From contig CP034990.1 in assembly GCA_004026145.2 (NCBI GenBank), positions 18,368,176 through 18,432,175 of the forward strand: 64,000 nucleotides of DNA, given 5' to 3'. Shown here in pieces: positions 23,686 through 37,700 of the stretch. The position numbers were made by a program, and so were the translations under genes. The notes below the pieces were generated by a model, which was not told where the DNA came from, ran no database searches, and was given only the letters and a program-made list of their open reading frames with translations. The stretch's first letter is position 1; each line of letters starts with the position of its first letter. This DNA is from Takifugu bimaculatus (Eukaryota > Chordata > Actinopteri > Tetraodontiformes > Tetraodontidae).

Positions 23686-24933
23686 TTTATTCTTTTTTTT
23701 TTTACACTGTACACTGTTGCTCACTTAGTAAACACTACATTACACAGCTATTTCAATAAATGTACAACAATTTTGGAAAAAAATATAACTCCCAAGATGC
23801 TCATGTGTAGGTCACCCACAGACCAGTACAACAGTCATTCCAGACATTGGCACGTAAAAGTCCTTCACATATAAAATCTGTTCTGCACAGTAGGTTCAAT
23901 ATATGTAATAGAAGAGGAGAAGGGGAGGATTAAAACCTCACAACACCCTGATATGGAGTCTGTAGGAAGTTGAATTTTCTCTCTTTTGGGCATTGCATAG
24001 CAAGAAACCATGATGAAAACACAAGAGGGTGTCCTATTCTTTTCCTTGCAGGGGAAGCAATCAGTATTATGAGTGTACAGAAATGACGGTGCTCTTTTTG
24101 TGTTCAGAAGAGGGTATAGTATACAGGGGCAGGGCTGGTTGGAGGTCTTTACAATAATCCCATTACTGGATCCACTCTGTGCAGAAAGCAGGGTCAAATA
24201 TATCATGAGGACTAGAGTCTGGAACACAACTGAAGGACTTGATGTTTTCTTTTATCCATATTATTAGTTTCCATCACTGGATACAGGCTGAAGTCACAGT
24301 CTTAATATCATGCACGAGGGAGTTTTCTTTCTCTGCTCACGACTATTCCAGGTAAAAATCTGCATACTAGTGCATGGTTAGGGGACAAATGTAAGCCTAT
24401 GTACGTCTTGGTAGATGACTCCTTTTTCCACACTGCAAACCCCTTTGTCATACACATACTTATAAAGCATACTTCTACATCATTCGCTTTAATCTCTGCA
24501 TAATGACATTGGAATCTGCGTTAACAACAGGGCGAGCAACCTGACTGAATTAACAAAATAATACTGTTCTCTCTGAAAATATATTAACAGTATGATCCTC
24601 TTTCCCTTAAATATAGCCATTGTCAGCAGTTCACAAGAACAATGAAAATATGTAGCTTTTAATAAAACATTATCGCGCAAGTAGGTCAATAATGTGAAAA
24701 TCATAGTTCATAATAGAAAACATATTTTTTTAACATCTAATGCAACATCATTGAGGATAAAAATAACAACATATCTTGAAAGGCTCATTGCACTTGATAT
24801 ATGGCAAATGTAACAGTAGCTTTAATATAAGCCAGAAAACATCTGTTGTTCAAGTCAGTTCCTGCATATAAAAGTTTGAGTTATTGGTTTTAGTGGTCCC
24901 CAGCTGGTAGAACTGGTGGGAAGTCGGGCTGGA
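23686..24933 (-). other. Probable dennd5a 3' UTR
   Basis: Non-coding AT-rich sequence follows the dennd5a stop codon (24934-24936). A minus-strand AATAAA is at 23686-23691, giving a 3' UTR of about 1.25 kb. I see no small RNA gene in it. Confidence 0.6.
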
Positions 24934-27900
24934 TTAGATCCCCACACCTTTAACAAGTGATGCTTCCAATGTGATGTTGAACTCCTGCAGTGTCTGGAGT
25001 ACTCGGATCAGAGAGTTTACCAATGATCGGTCCTTAATTAGAGCAGTGTCCTCATACATCTGAGCAGTGATTGGACAGTCTGCAAGGAGAGCGATCCAGT
25101 GATGCAACAAATGGTCCCTAAGAGAGACACAGTCAACATGGACACTCGGATCAAAAAGGCTGTTTGGTCATCATTGTTACATCAAAATTTAGATTGCTTA
25201 TGTATTAGCGAGGATGCGTTCTTGTCTTACCTGGCGCCCAGACAAACGAGCATCTGGAACTTGCCATCCTTCCCGATGTTTCTGGATGTGTTGTTGATGG
25301 CACGCATGAAGCGGCAGAAGTGCCGCACTCTCGTTTGCCAGTTTTCATCCGGGGTCACCTCCCGCTGCTCCGCGCTTTCAAAGTACACTTGTGACTTTTC
25401 TGTCAAATTTTAAAAAACAAAACAAAAATACATAAAAGAGTCACAAGAGGAAAAATTAACAACGTGCGAAAAAGTTTGAAGGAAAACAGCTGGGTATCAC
25501 AAGGATATAGCTCCTGTGAGTTTAAAGGTTGTGGCTGTGCTTCAAAAGAACAGTTCTTTCTTTCTTTAGCCTTCAGAGACAGAATGTGATCATAGTCTGA
25601 ATTACCCAAGAAGTCCCAGATGAAGACATTCTTAAAGAGTCGCGGTGTTTTGAAACCATGTTGAAAAACCTGCTCCAGAGCCCAGACGAGTCCGTACTCC
25701 CCACAGAGCAGAAGGGTCAGACTGCCTCTCTGTGGAAAGCAACAGCAAAACGCACACGGTTACTGTTGGTTACCGATTAAAGCGCATCTTTTCCCAACCA
25801 CAAAATTATGGAAATTGTTTTTATCTCCCCCGAATCCAGTTCTCACATTAAAAGTGAAGAGTATACATTATATATATGTACATATATATAAAACAATGTA
25901 ACAAAGTTAATAATGTTTAACAAACAATTAGTTATGCAATATTAAATAGCTGTGTTAATAAAAATAAAAGTCACAAGGAAGGGAACAGTTGTTTTACTAG
26001 TGTATAAAGTTTTATCAAGGGAGCCGATGCTTTCTGTGTTCAGACGAGTAAAGAATTCATTCTTGTCGCTCTTATTTATCCTTATTTCTGAAGCCATATT
26101 ATTATGGCCTGGCACGCAGTGGCTGAGGGGTGGGGGGACCACCGAAGCAGAAAGCTTCTTCATCAGTGGTGATGAATAATAGAGCTGCATGTTGGAGCCT
26201 GTCTAGACTGCCTTCCCTCACCTCCTTCTCTGGCTTGTGAAAGTGCTTCACAATCCCGTTGATGGCCTCTCCCACTCCCTCCTGGATCTGACCCGTGTTT
26301 AACTCTGGACGAGAACAAAGCGGACAATCAACAGGAGCACACAGGAAGGAAGATTTCAGCAGCCAAGGCCAATGCTGCCCCACCACGTCTAAAAATGAGG
26401 ACACGTTTCCCCTCTGCTGGGATACAAATCAACTTCTGAATAAAACTTATTTGGGTTTAAAATGACGTTTTTTTGGTGAACTTACTTGGTTTGGTGTTTG
26501 GTGAGATGGTAACAAACCTCCTCATCATCCCTGGGGACTGCTGCATCGGGGGTGTCCGGCACATTCTTTCATCATTCTCGGTGGTCGGCGTCATCAGCTC
26601 TCCCACAAGGATCCTCTCCAGGCTGCCGTCGTCCACGCCCTTCCCCAACCACCGTCCACAAGGGAACCTGCAGGACGACTTGGTTTCATTTTGCTCCGGA
26701 ACCCAACGCTCAACAAAACACCGTAGCGTGTTCTCGTCGCTCCAAAGACATACGCACTTGTAAGTGTGCCCCGTGATCTCGTTGCGGACCACAACGCACT
26801 CCACCAGCCACTTTGCGTAGAGTCCTGAGTTATCGTGACCCATCTGCACCGTGGTCAGCTTTCCGAGATTCTGGCACTGATACAGAGGTTTATTTAGAAA
26901 CACTTGAGATATTTGGTCATTTTTTAAATCAGCAATTTGATGTTTTATTTTTTTTAATGTGGCCCCATGAATAAAAATGAACAATAAGTGAGACTAAACA
27001 ATTGTTTTCCCTACATTCCACTTTGTAATTATGTAATTACTTTGTCTGCATAATTGAAAAATATCTTAAGAGATGAAAATGTTTGCAGAGAAAGTTTTCA
27101 AAGGAAAATTAATATTAAGTGAGTTCACTCAGAAAAAGTGACTTTGTTTTCATGAAGTGTAAAAGGTCCTGAGAACCTGCCAGCCAGTGAAAAGGGTATT
27201 TTTAACCAAAAGAAGTGATTTTATCATATAAGTGATGTCTATCACATCTTCAACCTCGTGTCAGAACAAGAGTTGCTACCAACCTCAAATGTGATCTCCA
27301 AAGTGTTTCTGGGAACCTGCAAGACTCCAGTCTCTGACAGCTCACCAGAAACACACACCCAGGGGTTGGCAGTAAACATGGAGCCCCCCAGCTTCTTACT
27401 GGGAACAACCACCACATGGTAGGGAATCACTGGAAGGCGGATCAGAGCAAAGGTCGTAAATATATCACTTTTAACACTCTGAATAGTGTTGCTGGGCGCT
27501 CTGGTGTCACACTCACTGATGGTTGTGAATACGTTGGTAAAGCAGAAGTAATCCACAGCATTAAAGGACAGGAGATGGTAGAGAAACTGCTCTTTTTCAT
27601 CATCACAGCGGAGGAAAGCGTATCGCTTGTAAAGTTTTCTACGAAAAAACAAATGGAAATTAGGTTGGGTTGCAGTTTAGAACGTAGAAAGAAGGAATCC
27701 ATGAACAGACGCGGTTACGAAAGGCAGACAGACAACCCTTTTGACCCACTTCACAGTCAGATATCAATTATGAAGAGCGCTGCAAATAATTGATGTGATG
27801 GCGGACCAGAGTATGATGCTCTGCAATTTGAAATGATTCCATGTTTCATAGGTCAAACATAAACTGAATTCCACACGAGACAGTCATTCTTCCCGAAAGA

Positions 27901-30900
27901 CAGACTGGAGAAAGGGACGAGGAAGCCACTAGAGGTGGGAAAGCATCCCAAGCAAGAGCCATTACCTGGCGAGCTCGTGGTCTGAGAGCAGCTGCTTCAG
28001 ATGTCTGGAAAGAAGCTTCTTCTCCATAGAGAGGCGCACCCAGGCTCGGGCCTTCCCTACATCCGTCTTGATCTCACTCATGTTCTGGATGTGTCTGTAC
28101 ACGGAAAACAGATTTAGGTTTTGCAACTTTGCATTCAACTCAAGTGGATTTGGAAAAAAATATTGGTCTTGCGTCTACTATTATTGCCTGTTTACCATGA
28201 TGCTAATTAAGGAAAATTGTCACTGCAGCAGCTGGTTTCAAAACCATCAACATAAAAGAAAATGAGAGAAAACTGCTCCTGATGACAGTGGCTGCAGTGG
28301 TTATGCCCACGGGATTAAATGTGGCCTCAGTAACTGAAATACGCAGACAACAACATGGGGGCGTCAATCTGTTTTAGTCAAGTTTACATCATCAAATATA
28401 TTTTTAAACACACCACTGATGCGGAAACATGGCGGAAAGAGACATTCTGGTCCCAGAAACGGTTGTTTCTACACAGACTTCAGACCCAGAGCCACTGTTT
28501 ATGTCATCACTCATGGTTCTGGTGTCAGGACGCGTTTCCTTCCACTCCACCTGTGCCATACGGCCGTCTGCTGAGAGCTCAGTGCCCCCACTCTGCTAAC
28601 TTCCACCCCCCTCAACGTCTCCACCTATCATGTTTCCTCACAAACCAAGTAACCCACTTTTCTTTGCTGGCGATTGCCATGGCAACAGACATAACCATGC
28701 ACAACACATCCTGTTACGATAACTTATTACTCTAAAACAAGCAAAGTGTAACCAGATATCAGCTAGATGATTGTTTGTAAAAAGGCCGTGAAATATAAGA
28801 TGTAGTAACTATGTCTGAGACATTATTATCAATTATTAAACTTTATGAAGAAAGGCTGATGTTTTCTTCTAGGTTGACCCCGTCATCTGAGTCAGTCTGG
28901 TGGGGGTCTGTTAATTAGACTGGAAGTAACATGCTGTTATGCACTGTGCCTCCTTTAAGGAACAAACCTTGACTCTTCAATCTGACAATCACAAACGCAC
29001 TAAAAACGGGTGTAAAGGCATCTGCAAAGATATGACTACAATTTTATCTTCTTACTGTGACATTAAATTTTAACCTTGAAATTAAGCATAGTCTGTATTG
29101 CTGTATGTGTGTGTGTGAGTGAGAGAGACAGAGGTCAATTTAACAGAGAAATGCAATTCTAAAATGACATTTGAGTGACAAATGTGATTTTGGAAGCATG
29201 TATTCTGCCAACCGTCAACAATAAAAACATCTGTTTAATTAATGAATGGCATATCTATATGTGTCTTGAGGAGTTAAAGTAACTTCACACTTCCATAGAT
29301 ATTCGTGTGTGCCTGCTGAAATGATGCTTCTAGTATTCTTTAGCATCAGGACGCCAGAAAACTGTCTGACTTAAATCCACCACAAGGGGGCGCCCTTAAC
29401 CAAATGTTTGATCCAGCCAAGGATTTTGACAATGAGAAGCAGGTAGAAGAATTTAAAGTGCACTGAATTGGTATTTTCCGCCTCCTTTTAACTTATATGT
29501 AGATAAAATACAGTCCTCCTCACCTCATGTCCTGAATCAGTGACACTTTAAGAGGGGCCATGGCTGAAAGGCCGCCATCAGATTTGCGCCTCTCAGTGTC
29601 ATGAATTAGGCCTGCAGATTAAAAAAAAAGAAGGAAAATCTTAAATTTGACAGCTCCAAAATTGCATTTCCTTTCCTCAGATGAACAGGCTTCATTAGTT
29701 ACCTGGAGGTCCCAAACTGCCTGGAGTTGAATTTTTCTCTTTGTTTTCTTGGTAATGGAGAAGGTGGGACCACAGTGCAGATTTACCCTGCACAAATACC
29801 CAAAAGCGCTTGAATCGAGGATCACATGAAAAGGCTACTCTGCTTGATTTAAAAGGTTTCCCTTCCTGACCTGTTTAACCTGCAGCCCGTGGCTCCAGAT
29901 CCTCTCCAGCAGGTCACAGAGGCTCGCGATCAGAGTGTTCTCTTCCACACCGGTGATGCTGACCTCTCCGTGGCCCAACTCCACCGCTTCCCGCCCCATC
30001 TTCTCCACCAGCATACGCTTAGTCTGCATGTAGACACATAAATTAACACAGAGAACAGAACCAATCATATTGAAAAGTTTAGGTTGTATTTTGTATGACG
30101 TATTTTTAAGATTCTAGTGTGTTTTTACAGCATTCTGAACACTATACAAACCTTGTTCCTGCACTCCTTCAGTAGTCCTTCGACAAATTTCCAGTTCGTC
30201 TGAGCGATGACAGAAGGCGACAGGTTGGACAGTTTTGGCTGGCGAATGGTTGTACCCAGGTTTCGAGCCTCCTGGATGTATTTCTGCCAACAGAAAGGCT
30301 TCAGTCTGAAAACAGCTGACAGTTGAATCATCTCAGTTCACTACTGGTCTCTTATCACAGGTTATTCCAGAGAAACAGAAGAAATTAAACTACAGAGGTC
30401 AGCGTCAAGGTTACAGTCCTCACAAATCCAAACACATACCACGTCCACAGCCACCGATTTCAGACAGGGCTTGAAGGATTGCGAGAGCCAGTAGTAGTCA
30501 AGAAACCGCAGGAGCTGCAGCTCCGAAAACAAACACTCTACATGCTGAGAGTGTGCGAGAATGAGAGTGAGACGGCGGCGGGAGAAAACAAAAGGGGTGT
30601 CCGGAAGTGTGAGGAAGGATGGGGAGAACAGACAGAGACTGTGGTTAAAATGAAGCAAAGGCTCATGCAAAAATAAAAGAAACAAAAGGCAAAAAAAAAC
30701 AACAGGCGGGGGACAAAACCAGGGCCGAGGCCTCTCACCTCTCGCTGGTCGTTGTCCAAATACAGATGCTCAGCGTGCTGCTTCTGTCGGTCCCTCCTCC
30801 TCCACTGGGCAGGAGCGCTCCTCTTGGCCCACCTGGAAGATGAAACCACCTGACTTAACAGCTGCCACAGATCGACAAAAATCTGTTTATGATCTGAGAT

Positions 30901-33900
30901 GTTTACTTGTTGCTGGTGGGCCCAGTGGAGAGAACGTCTGACTGCAGACGAGGGAAGAAGCCCTGCTCGTAGCGCCCCTGGCCAATCTTCATGTCCAGAA
31001 GGTGGGGGTGCAGGGCGGTATGGTCGATCTTGGAGACCCTCATTTCAATGGCTTTCTCTGTTGAGGAGACGGATGTAGATGTAGATAATATGCGTAATTT
31101 TAAAAGGTTTTTGCCTCAAACTTTAAAAAGAAAGTTATTTCTATGGATATTCTGAGCTCAGATAGTTCCTTGGTTTTTCTAAATGGTAACAATCATTCCA
31201 TAAGAACATTGTAGTCTCTATAAAAAGAATACAGCAGAATGTGTCATTTGGCTGGTACAAAATGAGTGACAGCAGAAGAAAGAGGACAAACCAAGGTCTA
31301 CAATGACGCTCCCAAACAGCCACAGAACAAAAAGAAGCACCAGAACAAAGAAAACAAATAAATGTCGCTCTTCATCAGAACAAAAACAGAATTAAGAGTG
31401 ACATTAAAGATGACTGCCAACCACCAAGGGGCTGCGTAACAAAAGAATCAGAATTAGAAAAAGAACTTAAATACAAGAAAAACATTGTCAGAAAAAAGAA
31501 ATAACCCTTGAAGCTGTAGTTCAGGAACCATGTTTGAATGACACCACTTCCCCCTCATGCTGTAAGTTAGCACCGTGAACATATTAGAATTCGGAGATGT
31601 TGCGTTTACACCAGCAGTAACGACGTGACTCCTCCACCCGAACATGAAACACCATCGCAATCCGTGGCGAGCGACTGAAACTGGAGAGCCCGGAGCTGCT
31701 CCGCGTGTAGTTCGGCTCAGCACAGTCCGAAAATCGACCCGAAAATCGACGGTTTGGGTGCTTTAGTCCAAAAAAGCTCAAAGGTTTCACAAAGCTGCAA
31801 CAGCAAATAGGCGTGCAATGCATCAAGGACTTCAGAGAGGACTCACAGTGATCTGTGCTGAACACACGGCTAATAATCATACAAATACAGTCTTGTCTTT
31901 AGTGTCTAAGCTTCAGTGTGGTTGTGTGTCCTCCGTGAGGTTACCCACTGCTTTGCACTCCCACCCAGGGATGTTTAAGTTGACCAGAGCAAATATCAAG
32001 AACGTGAGTCTTGCCGTTCTCAACCCTAATGTCATGAGGTCCAGGCGCAGCAAAATCTGCTTTTTCATATCGTTTCTTAAACAGCTTTTCTGCAAACAAG
32101 ACAGCAATTACCAAACGGTTATCCCAGCAGAACAGGTCACCGTCAGGAACACGCGACAAACAACATGCTTGTGAGTTACTCAACGTTCCATTTAACACCA
32201 ACTCGCTAAATTCCATTTTCCTTACGAGCTCTTTTTGTTTGCAGAGGTTCTCACCTGCTTCCTCGATAGTTGTGCATTTCTGGTACATGGACGTGCGCAG
32301 AGTGGGTGTGCGGACGTTTAACATGCGAATCTTGTCCACGCGGGAGTCAAACACCCGCAGCGTGTGTTCCTTCTCCTCGTCGTCGTGACAGAGGATCTTA
32401 CTGTCGATGAAGGAGGCAAACATCTGGGTCTCCAGGAAGCGGGACAGGAAGGGCAGGTAGGGTTCTGGTTGGTCGGAGAGGAAGGACGCCTTCGCACACA
32501 AAAGAAAATGTTCATTTAAAAACAATGGAATAATGTTGGAGTTCACTGAACCGAAGGGTAGAAACTGACCTTGTCAAAGTTCTGCATCTGATCTCGGTTG
32601 GTGAACCAGGACTCCTTGTCATGGCTGGGTTGGATGACAAACACCTCGTAGTCGGCAAACATCTGAGTGAATCGGTTGGCGAAGACTTCGCGCACGTGGA
32701 TGTTGACCTGATGCATCTTGAGCTCCTCCTCGTCGCACTGGGACCTCCCGTCTCTACTGCCGCTGGCATCATCTCTCACCTCCAGCTGATGCACCGACAC
32801 ACGAGAGGAAGAAAATGAAACCATGTCGGGGTTGTGCCGCCTTGATTGTCCCAACTTCTTTCATTTGGCCGTGCAAATAACAATCATGGCAGTTTTGTCA
32901 CCTTTTCTAAGCTGACCCCCGTCCTCTTGACCAGCGCCTGGAGTCTGGCGATAGTCTCATTCTCCCTCAGCAGGTAGGAGTTGAGGGGTGAGGCCAGGTT
33001 GCCGTTACGCTTGTCAGAGACCATGTCGACGGATCTGAAAGTGCGGTATTTGGACTGGCTCTCGCTGCAGTTAACGCTTCCTTCTGGAGACACCCCGAAG
33101 GACAGGAGCACCTCTGAGATCTCCTGAATGAACTCGAGCTTGTTGGGAAACTGGGGCAAATCCTCTGGTAGCTCCACAGAGTGATTGTCAATATCCACAA
33201 AGCACAAGTTAGCCTGGAAAGAAACCAAGGACAATGAGGACGAGATATACAACAGACTGTGTTGCTACAATTTAGTAAATGGTTGGCACCTCCTGTGGCA
33301 GCTCTAGGTTGTTGCGGTCATCTTGGCCATTAGAATGGAGGCCCATAAGATACGGCACGGGAGCATCCAGGAAGTGAAGGAGGGAGGCAGGCAGAATGGG
33401 AACATACACATGCTGCCACTGGAAGGGGAACATTAAGGTGGTGATGCTCTCTGCCACCGCCATCAGCCGCTGATAATCTGTCACACATGAAATACAGAAC
33501 ATGTCAAAGATGGGAGTTTAACCTCACTTTTCCACACATTTCAGCAAACAGGGGGTTAGTATACTTCAGTCGTCAAGAGAATTTATACTAGGAATGGATT
33601 TGTTCCTTGATAATTACGCATTCTTCCGAAACACCTACACCCCTAAGAAACAATATAGACAACACGCAGTAATGTCACTAAACTCAGACTGTTTTTTCCT
33701 ACTGCCTCTCTGTTTGTCCCATGGATACAACACATGATACTGCGTATTCCGTAGCCTAGCTAGCTGTCTGGCTAACCAACAGAACAGCACCTGACCAAAC
33801 CAGTCTTTCTGGTGGAGAAAGAGATCATGTGAGGAATTCTTTGATCACAGGCTGGACTTGGTTTATCAGCTGATTCAGAACAGAAAAAGTGGATGTGAAA

Positions 33901-34734
33901 ATTACTTAGTCATTTTTTTTGTCATTTGACATCTTGTGAAATTTCCCTGCAGCCGGACATCTGCAAGTTCTCGGGACCGACTTGAGTTGAGGGTAAGATA
34001 GCGTTAAACCCTGAAATCATGTTTTACAAGTTAGGAAGTATTTTAAAATTCAGGGTAAAACCTCTTCAAGGATCTTAAATAAAAAGGAACCTCCAAATTC
34101 TCCCACTGCTGTGACTGTTTTCACTCAAATAACATCTGAAGAGAGAGATGCTACATAAGGTATTTTGGTCACTAGGAGCAGGGGGCCGTATCATGTGAGT
34201 ACTGACCCCCCGCGCTCCGAACTGTGACACAACCAGTCAGCTGATCCTCCAACATAACATTCTTTTGTCATGACAGTGACACTTGTTCACAGCCAGGCTG
34301 TCACACTTAACCAGCAGACACGAAAATATGTGTCTGGTCCTCAACATCTGAATTCCTGCACCATCTGCTGACAAGCGCCGTGCCTTTAGCAGAAGCTCAG
34401 CCGCTCCCAATATGGTGGCAAAATAACTACCGCTCCTTCATTTGGTCATGTGCTGCTCCATGAAGAGAGGCTGTGACCCCAGCCGAGGCCTCCCTCTTAT
34501 CCTCCATCTAAGTGGGCTTCCTGTTCTTGGTCGCAGACATGAATACTAACATCACCCAGCTGCATTAGACGAGGACATCCTGACAAGAACACACTTCTGC
34601 CTCAGAGTCAGCCATTAGACGCACAAACACTTTACCGACAAGAGTTTAGGTTCATTTAGGTTGTTATTTCATTTTTGGAATCAGAATTCCACTATTATTT
34701 TCCTCAATAAACCTAATTATCTCTTCAGTCCCCT

Positions 34735-34794
<60 letters not shown>

Positions 34795-37700
34795 TGAACA
34801 TCAATCTCATTTCTGTTGAAGATGGCCAGGGCTCAACTGCACACAACAACCCTCACACACTGCGCAGTGATGAGACTCATAGGGAGGGCAACATGATGTC
34901 ACTTCCAACCAATAATAATCACCCTGCATCACCACTAACCTCCGTGTCTCCCGGTTGCCTAGCAACGCCACAGCTTTCTCCCTTAAGAGCTTCTCCCCCG
35001 CCAGCCTCTGCTGTTTTGTAAAGCATTTGCCTTCCCATGCCAGTGTAATGGATCCGATCACCAGGCCAGAACCACCCCCCCTAAAACGAATTTGCTCCCG
35101 AACAGACGCGTTTCCTAAAACCACGAACGATGCCATAACCTCTTCACACGACGCCTTTTGGCCCTGCATTTAAAACATAATAAACAAGACAAGCTTGTGC
35201 GGACATGCCAACAAATGTGAGCTGTCGGTGATTCATGAGTGGGCCGGTGCCGGCGTGGTGCTGCAGCACCGTGATGGGAGCGCACAAAAGGTTGTCCTAT
35301 CTCTGGGATATGAGCTCAGCCACGCGGATGAAGCAGACCCACATAGCTTTTGGGTACACTTTTCACAGGGACAATCTAAACTTTAATATCTGCCAGCTCT
35401 AAAGCAGGACGGTCCCACGACAGTGGAATAACAACACACGGTCTAATATACTGGACTAGTGTAAACATACAAGGAAATCAGGTTTTCTAATGCAAGAATT
35501 GTGAAGTTCAGGATCAAAGCTTCATTGGCTGAAATATATACACACATACACATACTTACGTTGTGAGTACAGAAGTATCTGCATCTCCAGCAGGGCACAG
35601 GTGAACAGCTGCAGGACGTTCTCTACCCCCAGCAGGTGAAACATTTCACTGATGGGAAATTCAAACAGTGGCAGCTCAGATGTGCTTGGCCTCTGGCAGA
35701 CGACAGGCCCGTAGACGCCAGAGAACTTGAGGGATCTCCCGGAAGGCGGGAGGGGGACCTCATAGAGGATGTTGTAAATGTAGCTCTCCAGTGGGAGGGG
35801 AGGGGGCTGGGGGGAAGAGACGGCCTGGTGGAGCTGCTGCAGCACCTTCCTGCAGGCCTGGGGGAAGGCCATGGGTGTGATCAGGCAGATGCACTTGGAC
35901 ACGTACAGCGTGTCGCGGCTGATGTCGTACGAGTTGAAGCGCTGCAGGCGCGAGATGGCGGGCGCCGCGTGGAGCACAGGACGGAGGTGGGAGTGCTGGT
36001 GCCTCTGCTCTTCCGATCCCGGCGGCGCGATGGGGGTGTGCAAGATGTCGTACTGCTCCGCATTGTGCATGTGGTAAAGGGTCTGCATCGCGCTGCAGAT
36101 CTGCTTACTGGTCACCTCCTCAAAGAAGGTGAGGGCAAAGCCGTAAGTCCGAGAGCCATCCTCTCGCGTGATGATGAAGGAGTGGAACTGAGGCTCCCGG
36201 GAATCAACCTGCGTCCTGAAAGCCAGACCCTTCGGCATACAGAGCTGTTAGATGACAGTAATCACTTTAGTAAACCCGAGACCTTTGCGTCAATGCAATG
36301 CACCGTTAACAATCGTACCATGCCCACTGCATCCTGGTCAAATGGATTCCATTCAACATTGTCAGGAAAATGTGCTAGAACTTTGGATTTAAAGGTTCTC
36401 CGCAGGGGACTCTGCTCAAAATTCTCACCTGAAACAGAGAGAAGGGCAGAAACAAAAAAAAAAAAGAGGGAAAAAAAAGGAAAAAGCCAAATTAGAAGCA
36501 TTGCATAATTCCAAGAGTAGATAAAAGGAGCAGAAAACAGTCTGAGGATCAGATGTAGGCTTAAGTTGCAGGTCTAGAGGAGAAAGCTACTGCACACATT
36601 TGTCTCAAGAGAAAGACTGTATCGCATCAATTAAAGCTGTCAACGCTCTCAGGCAGCATCTAATTCTTCACATCAGACAATTTAAGCAGGAAAACTGATA
36701 TAATTGATGGATTTCAATGCTTCCTGACAGCTTTAGTGGCAATACAAAAGGAAAACACAACATAAGTCATAGCAAAGCACATTTTGAGTTGATTTGAACC
36801 CAGAGTAAAGCAGAAGTGATGCACACACCAAGCTAGTACTGAAACATCAGTGTTGGGGAGAGATCTGAGTGAGAATTAGAAGCAGTGATTGTCAAACGTC
36901 GGCTCACTGCTCCACTGCAACTGAAGGAGGAGAGGAGGAGGAAAATAAAAGGAGGGCTGTGCCAACAGAAAGGCTCTCAAACCTGTGCAAAGAAATAAAA
37001 GGATTTGAACAAATGAAACAGGGCTGCCGGGAGGTGTGAAACCAAGGTGTGCCAGGTGAAAGACTGCAGGGTTAAAGCTGAGCTGAGGGTAAGAGGGGAG
37101 GAGTGTGTGTGGTGGGAGGGTTACCTTCATTTGCCAATTTTCCTCTGGCCCCATCTCTGAATTTAGTAGCTTCTATATACTGGCATAAAGCTACACAACA
37201 CATAAAACAAAAATACAATTAAAAACCTGGTTCTGGGTGGTTAGCGCATCACTTCTCATTTGTGCAATTGCGTCCCGAGATGCCGAAGCCTTGCTCCGAG
37301 TGAATAAACTGCACACGTACACACACACACACACACACAGGTGGGCTGGCTAATCAAATGTAGCCTGCGGAGTTATGACGCAAGGATTAAGCATTTCTGC
37401 TTTCCCCTTCTTTAAGAGATCATGCAAAAAAACAAACAAACAAAAACACTTTTGGTTTAATGTGGGTTAAGAACACCCAGCCCTCTGAGGCCTGGAGCTA
37501 AATGCTAATGCCATGCTAACATGCAGATAGCAGAGGCCTCAGTTTCAGACTTGCTTATGCAGGTTAGTGTTCGTGATATTAGATGTATTCTCAATTTGCT
37601 GCTAATAAAAGGAGGAGGATTTCGAGATAATTAGTCAGTCACTGTAGGTACCAGGCTGAGGTGATTCTAAAAGGTCACGTGAGCCAGTGGAGATGATTGA

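Larger units (their letters stand above)
33478..35559. other. dennd5a intron 4 with microsatellite and X-box
   Basis: This 2.08-kb intron lies between the large exon 36244-35560 and exon 33477-33290. It holds a GT tract at 34737-34791 and a perfect X-box palindrome gttgcctagcaac at 34954-34966. No missing coding sequence is expected, since YSQ joins HYQRLM across it. Confidence 0.65.

Noticed and set aside
34664..35021. Open frames of Val-Cys or His-Thr repeats
   Set aside because: Produced by the GT microsatellite inside a dennd5a intron.
35636..36508. 290-codon open frame on the plus strand
   Set aside because: It is the antisense shadow of the large dennd5a exon 36244-35560; the minus strand carries the conserved DENN sequence with matching splice phases.
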